From: Plasmopara viticola
Lineage: Eukaryota; Oomycota; Peronosporomycetes; Peronosporales; Peronosporaceae
Direction: 5' to 3'
Assembly: GCA_001695595.3 (NCBI GenBank)
Contig: MBPM02000023.1
Span: 248,001 to 312,000, forward strand
Length of the DNA stretch: 64,000 nt
This document shows, piece by piece, positions 8,520 through 19,037 of this stretch. The notes beneath the pieces were generated by a model. That model made no database searches, was not told where the DNA came from, and was given only the letters and a program-made list of their open reading frames with translations. Numbering within the stretch: position 1 is the first letter of the stretch; each line of letters starts with the position of its first letter. The position numbers and the translations under genes are program-made.

Positions 8520-10993
8520 TCATCTAGACGAGCAGGTATTCTCACCAGTGCTGCAAAAGTCTTGCTCTGGGCAAGAACGTTGAAAATTGCAGTGCCATTC
8601 GTCAAGCTGATGCTGCAAGACCAAAAGTAAAGCAATAGAGCACCGTAAGCGCTTAACCAAAAAATGCTGTCTTAGCGATTCGACGCACCTTGCACCCAAA
8701 TTGTGAGCCCTTCCAGTTCCCTCGAGTCTGTCATTAATGGAATAAGCGATTCGTCGCTATTAACTAGTAGCATCCCAGCGCCACCCACATCTTGGATCGC
8801 CCTACACATCCGTGAAAAGTATGCACTGAGCATTGATCTACCTTGTCGAGCGACAGTCACCCACGATTAGTTCACCTGAGCTTTGTGCCAAAAGAGCATC
8901 CACCACGCTTGACGATTATGAACGCACGAGTAGCGAGGATCCCGAGTCCTTTGCGATGACACGCAGTCTCTTGTGGGTAGGCAGCAACGACGCGAAAAGG
9001 TGTCGTAGGGATGTTAGCACCAAAAAGGGCAGGGAGCACTTGAAATTCGTACGAAGCAAAAGAAGACTCCAGGTTGTCACCATTGGTTTTGGACGCTATC
9101 GTACTTGAGGCATTGATGGACCAGAACGTCATGTTCCGGCCACACTTTTCTACATCCTGAAAAATTCAATATACATCATAAGATGAAGAAACAACGCAGA
9201 CGGCTACAACATGCGTTCCCTTGCTATAGCCAGCTCCTGATTTGTAAGTTTCCAAGGCTGTTTAGAAGGACGTGAGTTCTGGTCTGCATTCTCTTCGAAA
9301 ACTCGAATTACTGTCAAAAAGTAGAGTATCTAATCAGAAAGTCCTCGCCATTGCAAGTATCTACCAATGCGTACATATTTCTTGGTGTTCCAACACTGAC
9401 ATGATGAGCTCTCCATCCAATTTGCTGATGCTATCTCAATGTACACAATCCTAATTAATTGACGGATCGAGCACGATAAACCGCAAAGCAAATCATACAG
9501 TGTGACGGGTATGTCCACCTGGTCGACCACGACCGCAGAAGAAGACGAAAATCGTCCTTCCCCATTGACATTGTTGACAATCAAGAGTGCTTTTCCGTTG
9601 GCTGTTTGAGCATGTTTGGCTTTCTCAACCAGAGTGCATGACCCACGATAAGCAAGATAGACAACACCTCCAGGTGCGTTAATAGACGAGAAAGACGTTT
9701 CTGGAAATTGATTGCAGCCTGTTAACGGCGTCGTGAAATCCAAACGCAATAGTGAGCTTGAGTTCTTATCACTGCTTTTAATGGAGGGCTCCACTTGGCA
9801 AGATGCAGTCGAACTTTCCAACCACGCAAATTTCTGGGGCTTCGAAAGCTACTGTCCACTTCATGGCGGTGCGCTTACCCGAATCGGGATCGATAGCTTT
9901 TAGTGCCGCACGTTCTGCGGACATTTGTACCAGAAACACCATCTTACGGGGAAGCGCTGAGCTCAGGTACACATCTACAACTTCTTGAGGTCCCATCTTC
10001 AAAGTGTCGACTTCGTTTAATAAGATAAGTTGATCTCGGGATGCAAATACATTTAGTTGTTGTGCAGGTAAAGTAGGTTCTAGATGGCTCACAACACTCT
10101 TGTCTCAAGTAGTTCGATCCCAGTTGAGTCCGATCGGCCCATTCATTGCAAATTCCACCTCATAGCGGAACTCAAACCCGTCCCGACGTTTCCCAGCCAC
10201 CAAGTGATGTGGCGTCATTCGTGTTCGTTCAAACTCTTCCTTGCCTAGCTTTTCCATTATCTCTTGCTCGTGTTTGGCGAAAGCGTCGGCCACCCGACGG
10301 TCCTCCACCAATCTCTCTTGCCTCTCTTTCAAGTTTGCAATCTCTCGTTCTCGAGCTTCGTAAACGAGCTGTAGGCGCTCTTTCTCTTCGATCCATGCCA
10401 AAAAGACGTTTGCTCTGAGGCGTTGCGGGTTCAACCTCGAGCATTATAAGGGAAACAATCTCCACACGCGCAAAACCCGACAGAACATGCGTTAAGCCGA
10501 CATATTTAAACAGTGGTAATACCGCTACACTCCCAATTGGACTATCAATGACGTCTCGAAACGATAACATGGACACATTTTGATCGTCGACTCGAACTAA
10601 ACGGTCAGTCGGCTCCAATGACGGTGGAGAACGAGTCTTTTTTTCACTTTCGGTGTCATTTGCTATATCCGAACACGATTTGTCGGTCGATGTGCACCTT
10701 TTTACCATTAAAGCATCCTCATTTACTTCCACCTCGATATCTTTGAAACTGTCCTGATCGATACTTTGCACGCGTAACTCGTGAATTTCAGAGAAATGCT
10801 TTAACACAACTGAACGATTGACGATTGCTTCAAAGAGCACAGGAAAGCTAAGTTCTTCTATGCTCCTATGCATCTGTGCTAATGACTCAATCACGGACTG
10901 GTATTCCTCCGCCTCACTGCTACTAACTTCTTTATTGCCACTCACTGCCACAGCAAATACTGCAGCCACACATGATCTTTGCAACATTCTCAT
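8520..10993 (-). CDS. secreted/ER PDZ-like and protease-associated (PA) domain protein, frame-disrupted
   Basis: From the ATG at 10993 the protein begins MRMLQRSCVAAVFAVAVSG, a good signal peptide. About 10150-10430 encodes a charged coiled coil (EEKERLQLVYEAREREI). At about 9890-10160 is a PDZ-like domain (EFAMNGPIGLNWD, SRDQLILLNEVDTL). At about 9460-9780 is a PA-like domain (GGVVYLAYRGSCTLVEKA), and at 8690-9180 a second one (FIIVKRGGCSFGTK, then AIQDVGGAGMLLVNSD). GT-AG joins can be made at 9180 (TTTTTCAG acceptor) and across about 8796-8881 (GTGAAC donor, GTGTAG acceptor); a last exon may end at 8520. Three problems remain. The frame changes near 10434 and near 9820, and an in-frame TGA at 10105-10107 splits the PDZ-like domain. 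It may be a pseudogene, carry sequence errors, or have introns I could not place. I do not recognise a named family. Confidence 0.5.
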
Positions 10994-12245
10994 TTTCTTA
11001 CAAAAAAAATTCGGCCGTTCGCTGGAAACGTAGATTTGTTTCACCGTTCACTCCAATCAGTCGTGACACTAACCCAGAGCATGTGTATCATGGATACAGA
11101 TACTATCGTTATTGCAATATCAGTCAAATAAACAGTGTCTAGCACACAAATCGTAGGCTTATTCTCTCTGACGTTAATTGTATAAAGACCATTTTTGCTC
11201 TTAGTATACGCGCTAAGCTCGCCATTAAACCTATTTGCGAATTTGTCAGTACCTAGCTACTATGTGAATTCCAGCAAGTAATGCACCAGTATAATAATTC
11301 TATCTTAGATCAAATTGTGTTAACTAAGACTTGATTTGCGACTGCCACTTCGTTGAGATTTTTGCAGCAACTTTCAAGACGGGGGTACACAGTTTCACAA
11401 TGAAAAATTGTTCTTTTTCCTTGGTCTGCGAGCTCGTAGACTGTTTTTGAGGAGATTGAAAAAAACTTGAGATCATAAAAGCATGCGATAAGATTTAGAC
11501 ACAGCTCGAGCTTCCTAATACCGTGAACAATTTTCCAAAGCATTGTGCTTTGAAAAAACATTGTAAGAAGTTGGACCATCGTTTTCAAATAAAACGCGCG
11601 CTTAGCTCCAAGCTAATTGCATATCAGCCCATGCGTGAAAAGGAATTGGAAGCGATGTAATTCGATTTGATTGCTCGATTGGTCCGGATGTACTCACACT
11701 GTTCTCGCGATGTACAAGCGTTGCTGTCTTCATATACAGGTATAGGAGGAAACTTGATCTTTAAGCCAAGGCCTTGCGAGTGAAGATGACGTAGTATCGT
11801 AGCCAAACGCACTCCTAGTTCTTCTAACTTGGGTCAATTGGATGTGTGCGAGAATAAGTAGGTTATGATTCGAACTGGTCGGTCATATCGGTTTAATGCG
11901 GCCAAGCAATACTACAACAAGCCGTTTTCGCTATGTATTCTGTTCTCGTAGTATACACCTTATCGCCACACTGTACCGCAGAAGTTCGCTGTATAGTGAA
12001 GGTGTCGAGTGGTTAATTTATATATTTGATGTGTGTATGGGTCTAGCATGGCACATTTTAATTTATGGGGTGGAGGGTGGCTAAAATGAAACTTTGGGAG
12101 ATGACCAACGGTTCCATAATACCAAGCAACAGCACTACTACCTAAAATCAACTTCACACAATTTTGGTTTATTGTGTGTTCTAGACTTACTATAAAACAT
12201 GCTTCACAGTCACGCCTTTAGCTTGCGCAGAGTATCGAAAAATAG
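10994..12245. other. non-coding gap
   Basis: AT-rich 1.25 kb between the PA/PDZ gene start and the end of the dynactin p27 gene. A minus-strand frame at 11310-11588 (92 codons) shows no domain, and its start and splice context are unconvincing. No supportable gene or repeat is seen. Confidence 0.45.
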
Positions 12246-12776
12246 TCAAATCAGCTCGTGATGTTTTTCAAGTGCATATAAGCTCTTGGAACCTTTAAGA
12301 AAAATGTCAGCGTACTTTTGAATCAAGGACGCATGTGTCTTGATAAGGTACTCTTTTTGCTTTCTCACAATCCGGCGAGTGTCGCCTTGCGGTGTCTGCA
12401 CAGCCACGAGAATGGAATTGTCCGGCACGTGTTCTCCCGCAGCGACCACGATACCACTGCCAATAATGCAATTGTTCCCAATGACGGAACCCGCCAGCGC
12501 ACGGGCTTTCGGTTCGAATAAATTACCATTTCCAACACTGAAACTTCGCACTTCGCAACCGCTTTCGAAGAGATTGTCACAGCCAATCTTCATCACTTGT
12601 AGAGTGTCGTTGGCCAATACAGCGCCGTCTTCAACGAAACAGCGCTCGCCTAGGACTAGCGCGCCACCTGGAGAGCACAAAAAGGCGCCCGGGTGCACTG
12701 CACAGTGCTCACCAATAACAATCGCACCCTGCAGCTGTGCCTCCACGCACACGGCGGCTGTCGACGCTACCTGCAT
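12246..12776 (-). CDS. DCTN6: dynactin subunit 6 (p27)
   Basis: Single-exon gene of 176 residues from the ATG at 12776-12774. It shows the left-handed beta-helix (hexapeptide) repeat pattern: VCVEAQLQGAIVIGEHC, VHPGAFLCSPGGALVLGERC, VEDGAVLAND, then LFESGCEVRSFSVGNGN and NCIIGSGIVVAAGEHVPDN. A C-terminal helical tail follows (QKEYLIKTHASLIQKYADIF). Length and layout fit dynactin p27, a component of the pointed-end complex of dynactin, the dynein cofactor for cargo transport. It is divergent to FolD with 101 bp between the start codons, so the two must share a promoter region. Confidence 0.85.
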   Translation of the reverse strand: MQVASTAAVCVEAQLQGAIVIGEHCAVHPGAFLCSPGGALVLGERCFVEDGAVLANDTLQVMKIGCDNLFESGCEVRSFSVGNGNLFEPKARALAGSVIGNNCIIGSGIVVAAGEHVPDNSILVAVQTPQGDTRRIVRKQKEYLIKTHASLIQKYADIFLKGSKSLYALEKHHELI

Positions 12777-12877
12777 TTTCGTAGGCTGTGACCGCAGAAC
12801 GTGATATAAACATTATTTGAGAACAGTCTTTATACACTATACTACATGATACTATCACACACAGCATTGACTTAATA
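12777..12877. promoter_or_regulatory. short bidirectional promoter region (DCTN6/FolD)
   Basis: Only 101 bp separate the start codons of the two head-to-head genes, so both core promoters and 5' leaders must fit here or overlap the coding regions. No TATA box or other motif stands out that I would defend. Confidence 0.4.
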
Positions 12878-13904
12878 ATGCCTGCTCGAGTAATTAATGG
12901 CAAGGCCATCGCAAAGGCACTACGCGCTGCGCTCAAGGGCGACGTGGCTGCGCTCACGGCAAAGTTTGGACGGGTGCCTCTACTCGTCTCTTTACGCTTC
13001 AAACCCAAGATCTAATAAAGTTTTGCTCGTAGGCTCCAGCTCTGGGGCTCATCATGGTTGGCGACCGCCAGGATTCGGCACTGTACGTGCGCAATAAGAA
13101 CGCAGCCTGTCGTAGTGCAGGAGTTCGCTCCGAGAATTTTTTCTTCGACGAAAACGTTTCTCAGGTAACAGTCTAACCAGACACACGGACGTGATGATGA
13201 CGGCTGATTCCTGTGTGCAGGCCGAGATCGTGCGCAAGGTGGACGAGCTGAACGTCGACCCGGCCATCGACGGCATTCTGGTGCAGCTGCCGCTTCCCGG
13301 CACGCAATTGGACGCCCAACAGATCATTGATCGTATCCAGCCCACCAAGGACGTCGATGGCTTGCACCCCGTAAACGCCGGCAAGTTGGCCATGCGAGGA
13401 CGGTACCCCGACTTGATTCCGTGCACGGCCAAGGGGATTCTAGCACTGCTGGACGAACAGCACATACCGCTGCGTGGCAAGACAGTCGTAGTTATTGGAC
13501 GCAGCAATCTAGTCGGCAATCCCGTCAACATGTTGCTCCAGAAGCGAGACGCGACGACGATTCTCTGTCACTCGAAAACCACGCATCTACCCACCTATGT
13601 GCGTCAAGCGGACGTTGTCGTTGCAGCCTGTGGACAGCCGTACCTTGTACGTGGCAAGTGGTTGAAACCCGGGGCCACGGTGATTGACGTTGGTATCAAC
13701 TTTGTTCGTGACGTGACTGGAGCGTTCCATGGCGAGGCAAACGCCGACGGCCTGAAGCTCGTTGGTGACGTCCACTATCTCGAAGCCTGTAGCGTCGCGG
13801 GTGCCGTGACTCCAGTGCCGGGTGGCGTGGGACCAATGACAATCGCAATGCTGCTGCACAACGTCGTCGAAGCGTTCAAACGCCAGATGGGAATTAGAGA
13901 ATAA
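12878..13904 (+). CDS. FolD: bifunctional methylene-tetrahydrofolate dehydrogenase/cyclohydrolase
   Basis: Three exons: 12878-12973, 13033-13164 and 13221-13904. The introns of 59 and 56 bp are GT-AG (GTGCCT..TAG, GTAACA..CAG). The joined protein has 303 residues, the usual length. It interconverts 5,10-methylene-THF, 5,10-methenyl-THF and 10-formyl-THF with NADP. Diagnostic motifs: YVRNKNAAC carries the catalytic Lys of the YxxxK signature; GILVQLPLPG and KDVDGLHPVNAGKL are the family signature; VVVIGRSNLVGNPVNMLL is the Rossmann NADP site; VTPVPGGVGPMT is at the C-terminus. There is no obvious mitochondrial presequence, so it is probably cytosolic. It ends 56 bp before the end of the convergent CH-domain gene. 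Confidence 0.95.
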
Positions 13905-13960
13905 AAGGACCCAAACCTTTCTACTCTTGTGCTTATCAATGTCGTGCGTAACTTTGCTGC

Positions 13961-16900
13961 TTAGTCACCCAATTGATCCATTTGCCGAGCACGTGGGAGC
14001 ACCAGCTTGATTAAAAAGTGGTCGACACGCTTGTGGAACGCAACGTACGGGTTGCATATCACATACTCGGTCAGAGCGGCCAGCGCCTCTAAAAAGTCGG
14101 TAAAGTCTGCACGCAACGTGTCAATTTCGGCCTCTGTACGCATGGCTTCTGTGGCTAGGGTGGAGACAGCAGACCTGTCTTCCTCTCGCTGCAAGTTGAC
14201 GAGCACTTGCTTCAGTGTATGCTCAGTAACAAAACTGCCAATGAGCTTGCAGTCGCGCGCCATGACAATGAAGCCAGACAAGGACAGGGTCGAGTGCTGC
14301 TCGCGCAACACGTGCATTGACGCATAGTAGCGAAAGATACGCTGGAGAATGGATTTGTGCCGCTGGAAGACTTCGCGCACCTTTGGGTGTGCAACTTCGG
14401 CGCGAAACAGCTCGCGCTGAGATCGAAGGGCGTGCGGAAGAATGTCGTGCTCCATCAGCAAGCACAAACGTTCGTCCAACGGCAATGCTGTTCGAGTCTG
14501 CTCCCCGCGTGGAGAGGCTCGAGGCGCTAAGATCGGGGCGTACTTGACTGCTGCTAGTCGCACGAGGGCATCTGCAAACTGTCGCCCGGACAGCTCCTGC
14601 TCTTCGAACCCATCTTTGCTGGTTGCTTGAACGGCTCGTGCTGTCTCGAACGACAGCGCACTCGCTTCGCCAGTTAAAGGCAGTGGCAAAGCAGCTTTGA
14701 AGACAGTCTCGGCTACTTGGAGTGTGATCATGGAATCTCCACGAAAACAATCGTTGACAAACTTGTTAAATTCAGCCAAACTCATGGCTGCAAGACTTCC
14801 AGCACCGCCACTTGCACTACACCAACGTCAAGGAGGCCGAGTCAGTACAAAACCCCTACGCAACCAAAATGAGGACCGACTTTATACCTGTAGTGTCTAA
14901 AGATATCGTCGAGATCCTTGCTGTACGCAAGCAATGCTCGAGACACGGCAGCAAACGCAATGCCTACGTCTCGCTCGGGTACCACTGGCGGCATCGCGGG
15001 CTCAGCAAGGTGTGTCGTGCTGGAGCTGTCGCAGCCGTACGAGGGATCAAGCTGGGCAAACCTGACATTACTCTCGTGAACGAGAATCGCACGAATGCAA
15101 GACGTGTCGACACAAGAAAGGTCACGCCCACGCTCGTGTGTTCGCTCGTCCACGAGCTTGAGAGGAGCAGTTGGATGAACAGCACGCGCGTGGATGCACG
15201 ACCAGGTAATGGCAAGCGTCTTGTAGGCAATTTGCGCCAGTGCGCTCGAGACTTCATTCGATGTCACGGCAATGTGATTGAGCTCGGCATGAAGCTGTTT
15301 ACAGAGCGTCTCGCACGTCCGCATCTTTTTAAGAAGGTACGCAACGATACTCGCGTCGTGATGGACGTCCATGCGTTTTACTTCAAGAAGCAGCCCACGA
15401 ACGCGTCTCCACAGTGTCGTGACATTGAGAAACTCCCCGCGCTGTTTCTCCATGCTCACCTTTCGAACTTTGCCCCTATCGAGAATGGACCAGACAAGAG
15501 TTAGCACTCAATTGCTCTGTCGTCTCGATTCAGTTGCTACGTACACGGCAGTGCCAAAGAGCATCGCAACAAACGCAAGATTCTCAGTCCCGCTCGCGGC
15601 GTGGATGCTATCGCTCGTGACAACTTGGGGTAGTGGCGGCTGAACCCGCTCATGAAACGTGGCAATGTTTTGCAATCGTTGGTCACTATCGACTTCATGC
15701 ACCATCTACATGGAAAACAATTAGAACGCCGTCGTGGTGGGGTACGAAAACGACAGCAAGCGTACCGAGCTGTCGAACCACATGGGAAACAGTCGATGCA
15801 AAAGGAACGAATAGCGACGACCGTCAACGAGGTCGGAGGTAAAGTTTTTGATCGTGCGGTCGCTCGGTTTTCCTACTGCTGACGATGAGCTCAAGTGCAT
15901 TCGAAACCAGTAGAGGAGCAACGTATCAATGGGCATTTGCGCTAAATCACGGACGGTCACAGCACGTGGACGGGATGGCTTTACTGCTGCAAGCGAGGAA
16001 GTCGTGGGTGTTGTACTTGATTCAAACCCGCTGGCGTTTTTACTGAAGTAAAGACTCGCAAAACCGTCAGCTGCGTCCACTTTTGCTTTGCATTCATTTT
16101 CACTCTGAATCTACGCTCGCACGATCATGATAACCCGTTAAAGTAATAAACAAGAGGAAGGACATGACGTACTGTCGCGGCCAAGTGCTCGAGAACACTT
16201 CCGTCGAGTTGGTACTCGAGCGAATCCATCGTGTCTTTGGACAGTTGAATGGCACACGTTTCAACCATGCGTGCCATGCCAAATAGTGTTTCGAGCAGCA
16301 TCCGATGAATGGAATCCATGCGCTTGTCGTCTTGTATAAGTCGAGATTCGAGACGCTCACTCTCTACCTCGTGTTTGCGCTCAAGACGTGAGTTGTCAGT
16401 GGCTCCTGCTCGCCTACTTTCGGTATCGATAGCACTGAAAACGTGGCTATCGTCATCATTAGTGAAAACAGTGGCGGCTGAAAGGGTCTCTAAGTAATCC
16501 AAACGATTCGAAAGGTGTTGATTCGATTCCGTCAAGCTGTCGATGATCCTTGTCATAGCTTTGACCTTTTCTTCCGCTTCCGCAAGTGCAAGATCTTTCT
16601 TACTCAACGACGCAGCTGTGACGGCCACCATTGCTTGATGATCGGCACTTTCGCGCTGAGAGGCTTGGCGCAGTGCTTCAATGCGCCAGACCCGAAACCA
16701 TCCAGTGAGGTTGGTTCGACGTTTACATTGAAAGGCTTGAAGCTTGAGCTACTTTTCAGCAACACACTCAAAGTTAGTGTCCTCTACGCTCTATCACAGC
16801 CTTTAAGCGCGTACCGCTCGAATTTGATGCTGTGCAGCCATTGCGTTCGCCCATCCACGAAAAGTAAGCGCGAGCATTTGACAATTCCGACGGTCGTTGA

Positions 16901-17842
16901 CTCGAGCAATGAGTTTGCTTACTTTATTAAAGACTTCTTGCTTTGTTGTCCACGTACTTTCACGTTCGTTAACGGTGGTAAGTAACGCTTGCGTCTTATG
17001 GCGTAAACGCTTTACTTCCTACGAAACAATACGTAAAAGTGAGTCTAAGGAATCCTACGACACGAAAGCCGTTGGCAGACCGTAAAGTAAGGTGTGCGGT
17101 GTTCGTAGCGACTCTGATCGTGACCTTGAGGTTGTGTCGAGGGTAAAAAGATCGACGTTAGCAACTCGTCGAAAATTTTCTGAAGAAAAGCAATGCTTTG
17201 ACCAACAGCCGTCGCTACCGGGTCGACAATATTGGAAGCCGTGTTGGTTAGAGCTACACGTGAAATGTACTTTTCAAGCAATTGACAACACGCGACTGTA
17301 TAGAATCGATTTGGAGTGTCAGCCCAAGACGCTAGCCGCTTGGCTTCATTGAGTTTCATTTCACAGAACAAAGAGATTGAAGCAAAGTGCTCCTCGCCCG
17401 ACTCCATTGACCATCGTTCAAGCAAAAGACTTGCCAAATCTTCATCGTGCTCACGTGCGAGCTTATGCATTGTTGGGTGCAAATCGGCGTCACTTTCTCG
17501 AGAGGTCTTGCTCCTCGCAGTCGATTCAGTTGCTGTCGCTTGCTTTGTCCGACGAGACGATAGGAAACTAGTACTTGACGCTGTTGTTCCATTCGCGGCT
17601 GATCGAAGATGCATGGGTGGAAGAACAGCTGATTCTAGAAACTCGACGGATGTTCCTGTAAGTCGCGCTGACTTTCCCTTTCCCGAACGTGCACTTGGAA
17701 GGGTCTCTGGGTGTCTTCGAGACGATCGGAGACACTCGCTGATGGATCCATAGTGATTGGCACTGCTACGAGTGCGAGAGTCCGAGTTCAGTAAATGCAA
17801 CTTGGGGACAATTGAATTGATCGTGGCTGACAAAGGCTCCAT
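13961..17842 (-). CDS. coiled-coil and calponin-homology (CH) domain protein, probably axonemal/cytoskeletal
   Basis: Seven exons on the minus strand: 17842-17081, 17018-16815, 16748-16173, 16110-15766, 15705-15545, 15475-14888 and 14816-13961. Every join keeps phase and gives about 1163 residues. Introns are 60-71 bp, GT-AG, several with CTAAC-like branch points. The first donor (GTCTGC at 17080) is weak. The N-terminal ~250 residues are Ser/Arg-rich then helical. At about 290-345 are Sfi1-like Trp motifs (LTFRGWANAMAAQH, LTGWFRVWRIEALRQ). A coiled coil covers about 370-510. A CH domain starts at about 565 (DLAQMPIDTLLLYWF, FTSDLVDGRRYSFLLHRLFP). The C-terminal ~270 residues carry FADALVRLAAVKYAP and LMEHDILPHALRS, a pattern I associate with ciliary or EF-hand-like proteins of flagellates. 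Function as a centrosome or axoneme component is inference. The ATG at 17842 is preferred to a GTG 15 codons upstream. Confidence 0.75.
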
Positions 17843-18713
17843 TGATCTCGCTTTGGTGCGCTTATAGGAAAAAACTCGTTTATTCACTCGCTACCGTTTC
17901 GTCAAACGAATTAAGCTCATAGCGAAACGGTGTATCTTACGCATGCCGACAGAGACATCTTAAAATTTACGAAATAGTATGTATTTTCGATATTTATCCT
18001 CGATTGTGTCGATTGAATATTTTTTGTGAGGACTTGGCGTGTTTTGCGCTCTCTGTTGACACATCTATCTTTTTTACGCCATGCGGCATAGCAAAGGGCA
18101 TAAATTATGTTTTATCGCAATGTAGGACATGCGCTCTGCTCCCTGTGATGAAATTGCACCCCGGCAAACTTTCGTCCTAAGTCTCACTAAAAAAATACGT
18201 GAAGGAAGCGTTAAGGCTTCGCCAATAAAAAAAGGTTTCGCATTGTGGGTTTTGTACAGCTTTTGTCCGATCTATTATGAGGCCTTTTGAGAAGTGCTGG
18301 GAGAGGCAGCACCACGATCGATAAAACAAGACGCCTTCAACAGGTGCCAGTTCTGGTCTCACCAAACGAGACAAAGCCTTTAGTTTCGTTCGCGACACCT
18401 CTGCTAATGCCATCGGCTTCGCATTACCGCAGGTGAATAAGGATAGACTTGAGCCCGCCATTCGTTCCAGTCCAGGCAATGAGGGCTGCCGAGTAAAATT
18501 ACACCATTTATGACGAGGGCTTAGGCTCGAGCAAATATGTTTGCGACGCATCATATTGGATCTAAGCCCTTTGTGGTCTAAACAGACCGAGCATGGCAGT
18601 TGAGACGCCTCAGTTGTCTTCAAAATTGTCGAAATGATTTTCAATATTCGTTTAGTATAAAATTAGCGTCAAATACGAGCCTGACATATACAATGTACAT
18701 GCCGATACGGCTT
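17843..18713. other. non-coding gap with one unassigned open frame
   Basis: Between the CH-protein start and SINE copy 2. A minus-strand frame, 18177-18644, is open for 155 codons but begins at a TTG, has no recognisable domain and no conserved-looking motif. It may be old transposon sequence. I do not call a gene. Confidence 0.4.
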
Positions 18714-19035
18714 CGGAAAGGGTTGGGGTGACGCCCTCCTTCCAAGCGCGGGGGCTAAATGGTCGCGCGCTTCGGGCAGGTGCTCTCGGGCAGCTGCAGG
18801 TCTCTAACGAGTCTCACCCTCGATGCGACGGTCTCCAGCACCGGGCGCCACCTGGGCTCTTACCAAGTCAGAGCTAAACAAAATAATGGAAGACCCTCAT
18901 GACCTCGGTGCTGGCTGCACTGCCCGCCGAACGAGACCCGACGTATGCGGACACCACTTTATGCCGTGGACTAGCCAGATTGAGCCTAGCACGTGCATAA
19001 CTTGGCAACGCGATGACGTAATACAATACAATACA
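18714..19035 (+). mobile_element. SINE-like element, copy 2
   Basis: Same unit as copies 1, 3 and 4: starts CGGAAAGGGTTGGGGTGACG and ends (AATAC)n. The 7-bp word ATGCCGA lies at 18699-18705 and again at 19036-19042. The similarity extends imperfectly (ATGCCGATACGGCTT against ATGCCGACGCGCTTT), which fits a decaying target-site duplication from target-primed insertion. Confidence 0.9.
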
Positions 19036-19037
19036 AT

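Noticed and set aside
10105..10107. TGA read as selenocysteine
   Set aside because: Position is not a redox site of a known selenoprotein family and I could not identify a SECIS; a mutation or sequence error is simpler.
14812..15504. 230-codon plus-strand open frame
   Set aside because: Antisense to exons of the CH-domain gene, whose splice sites and phases are all consistent.
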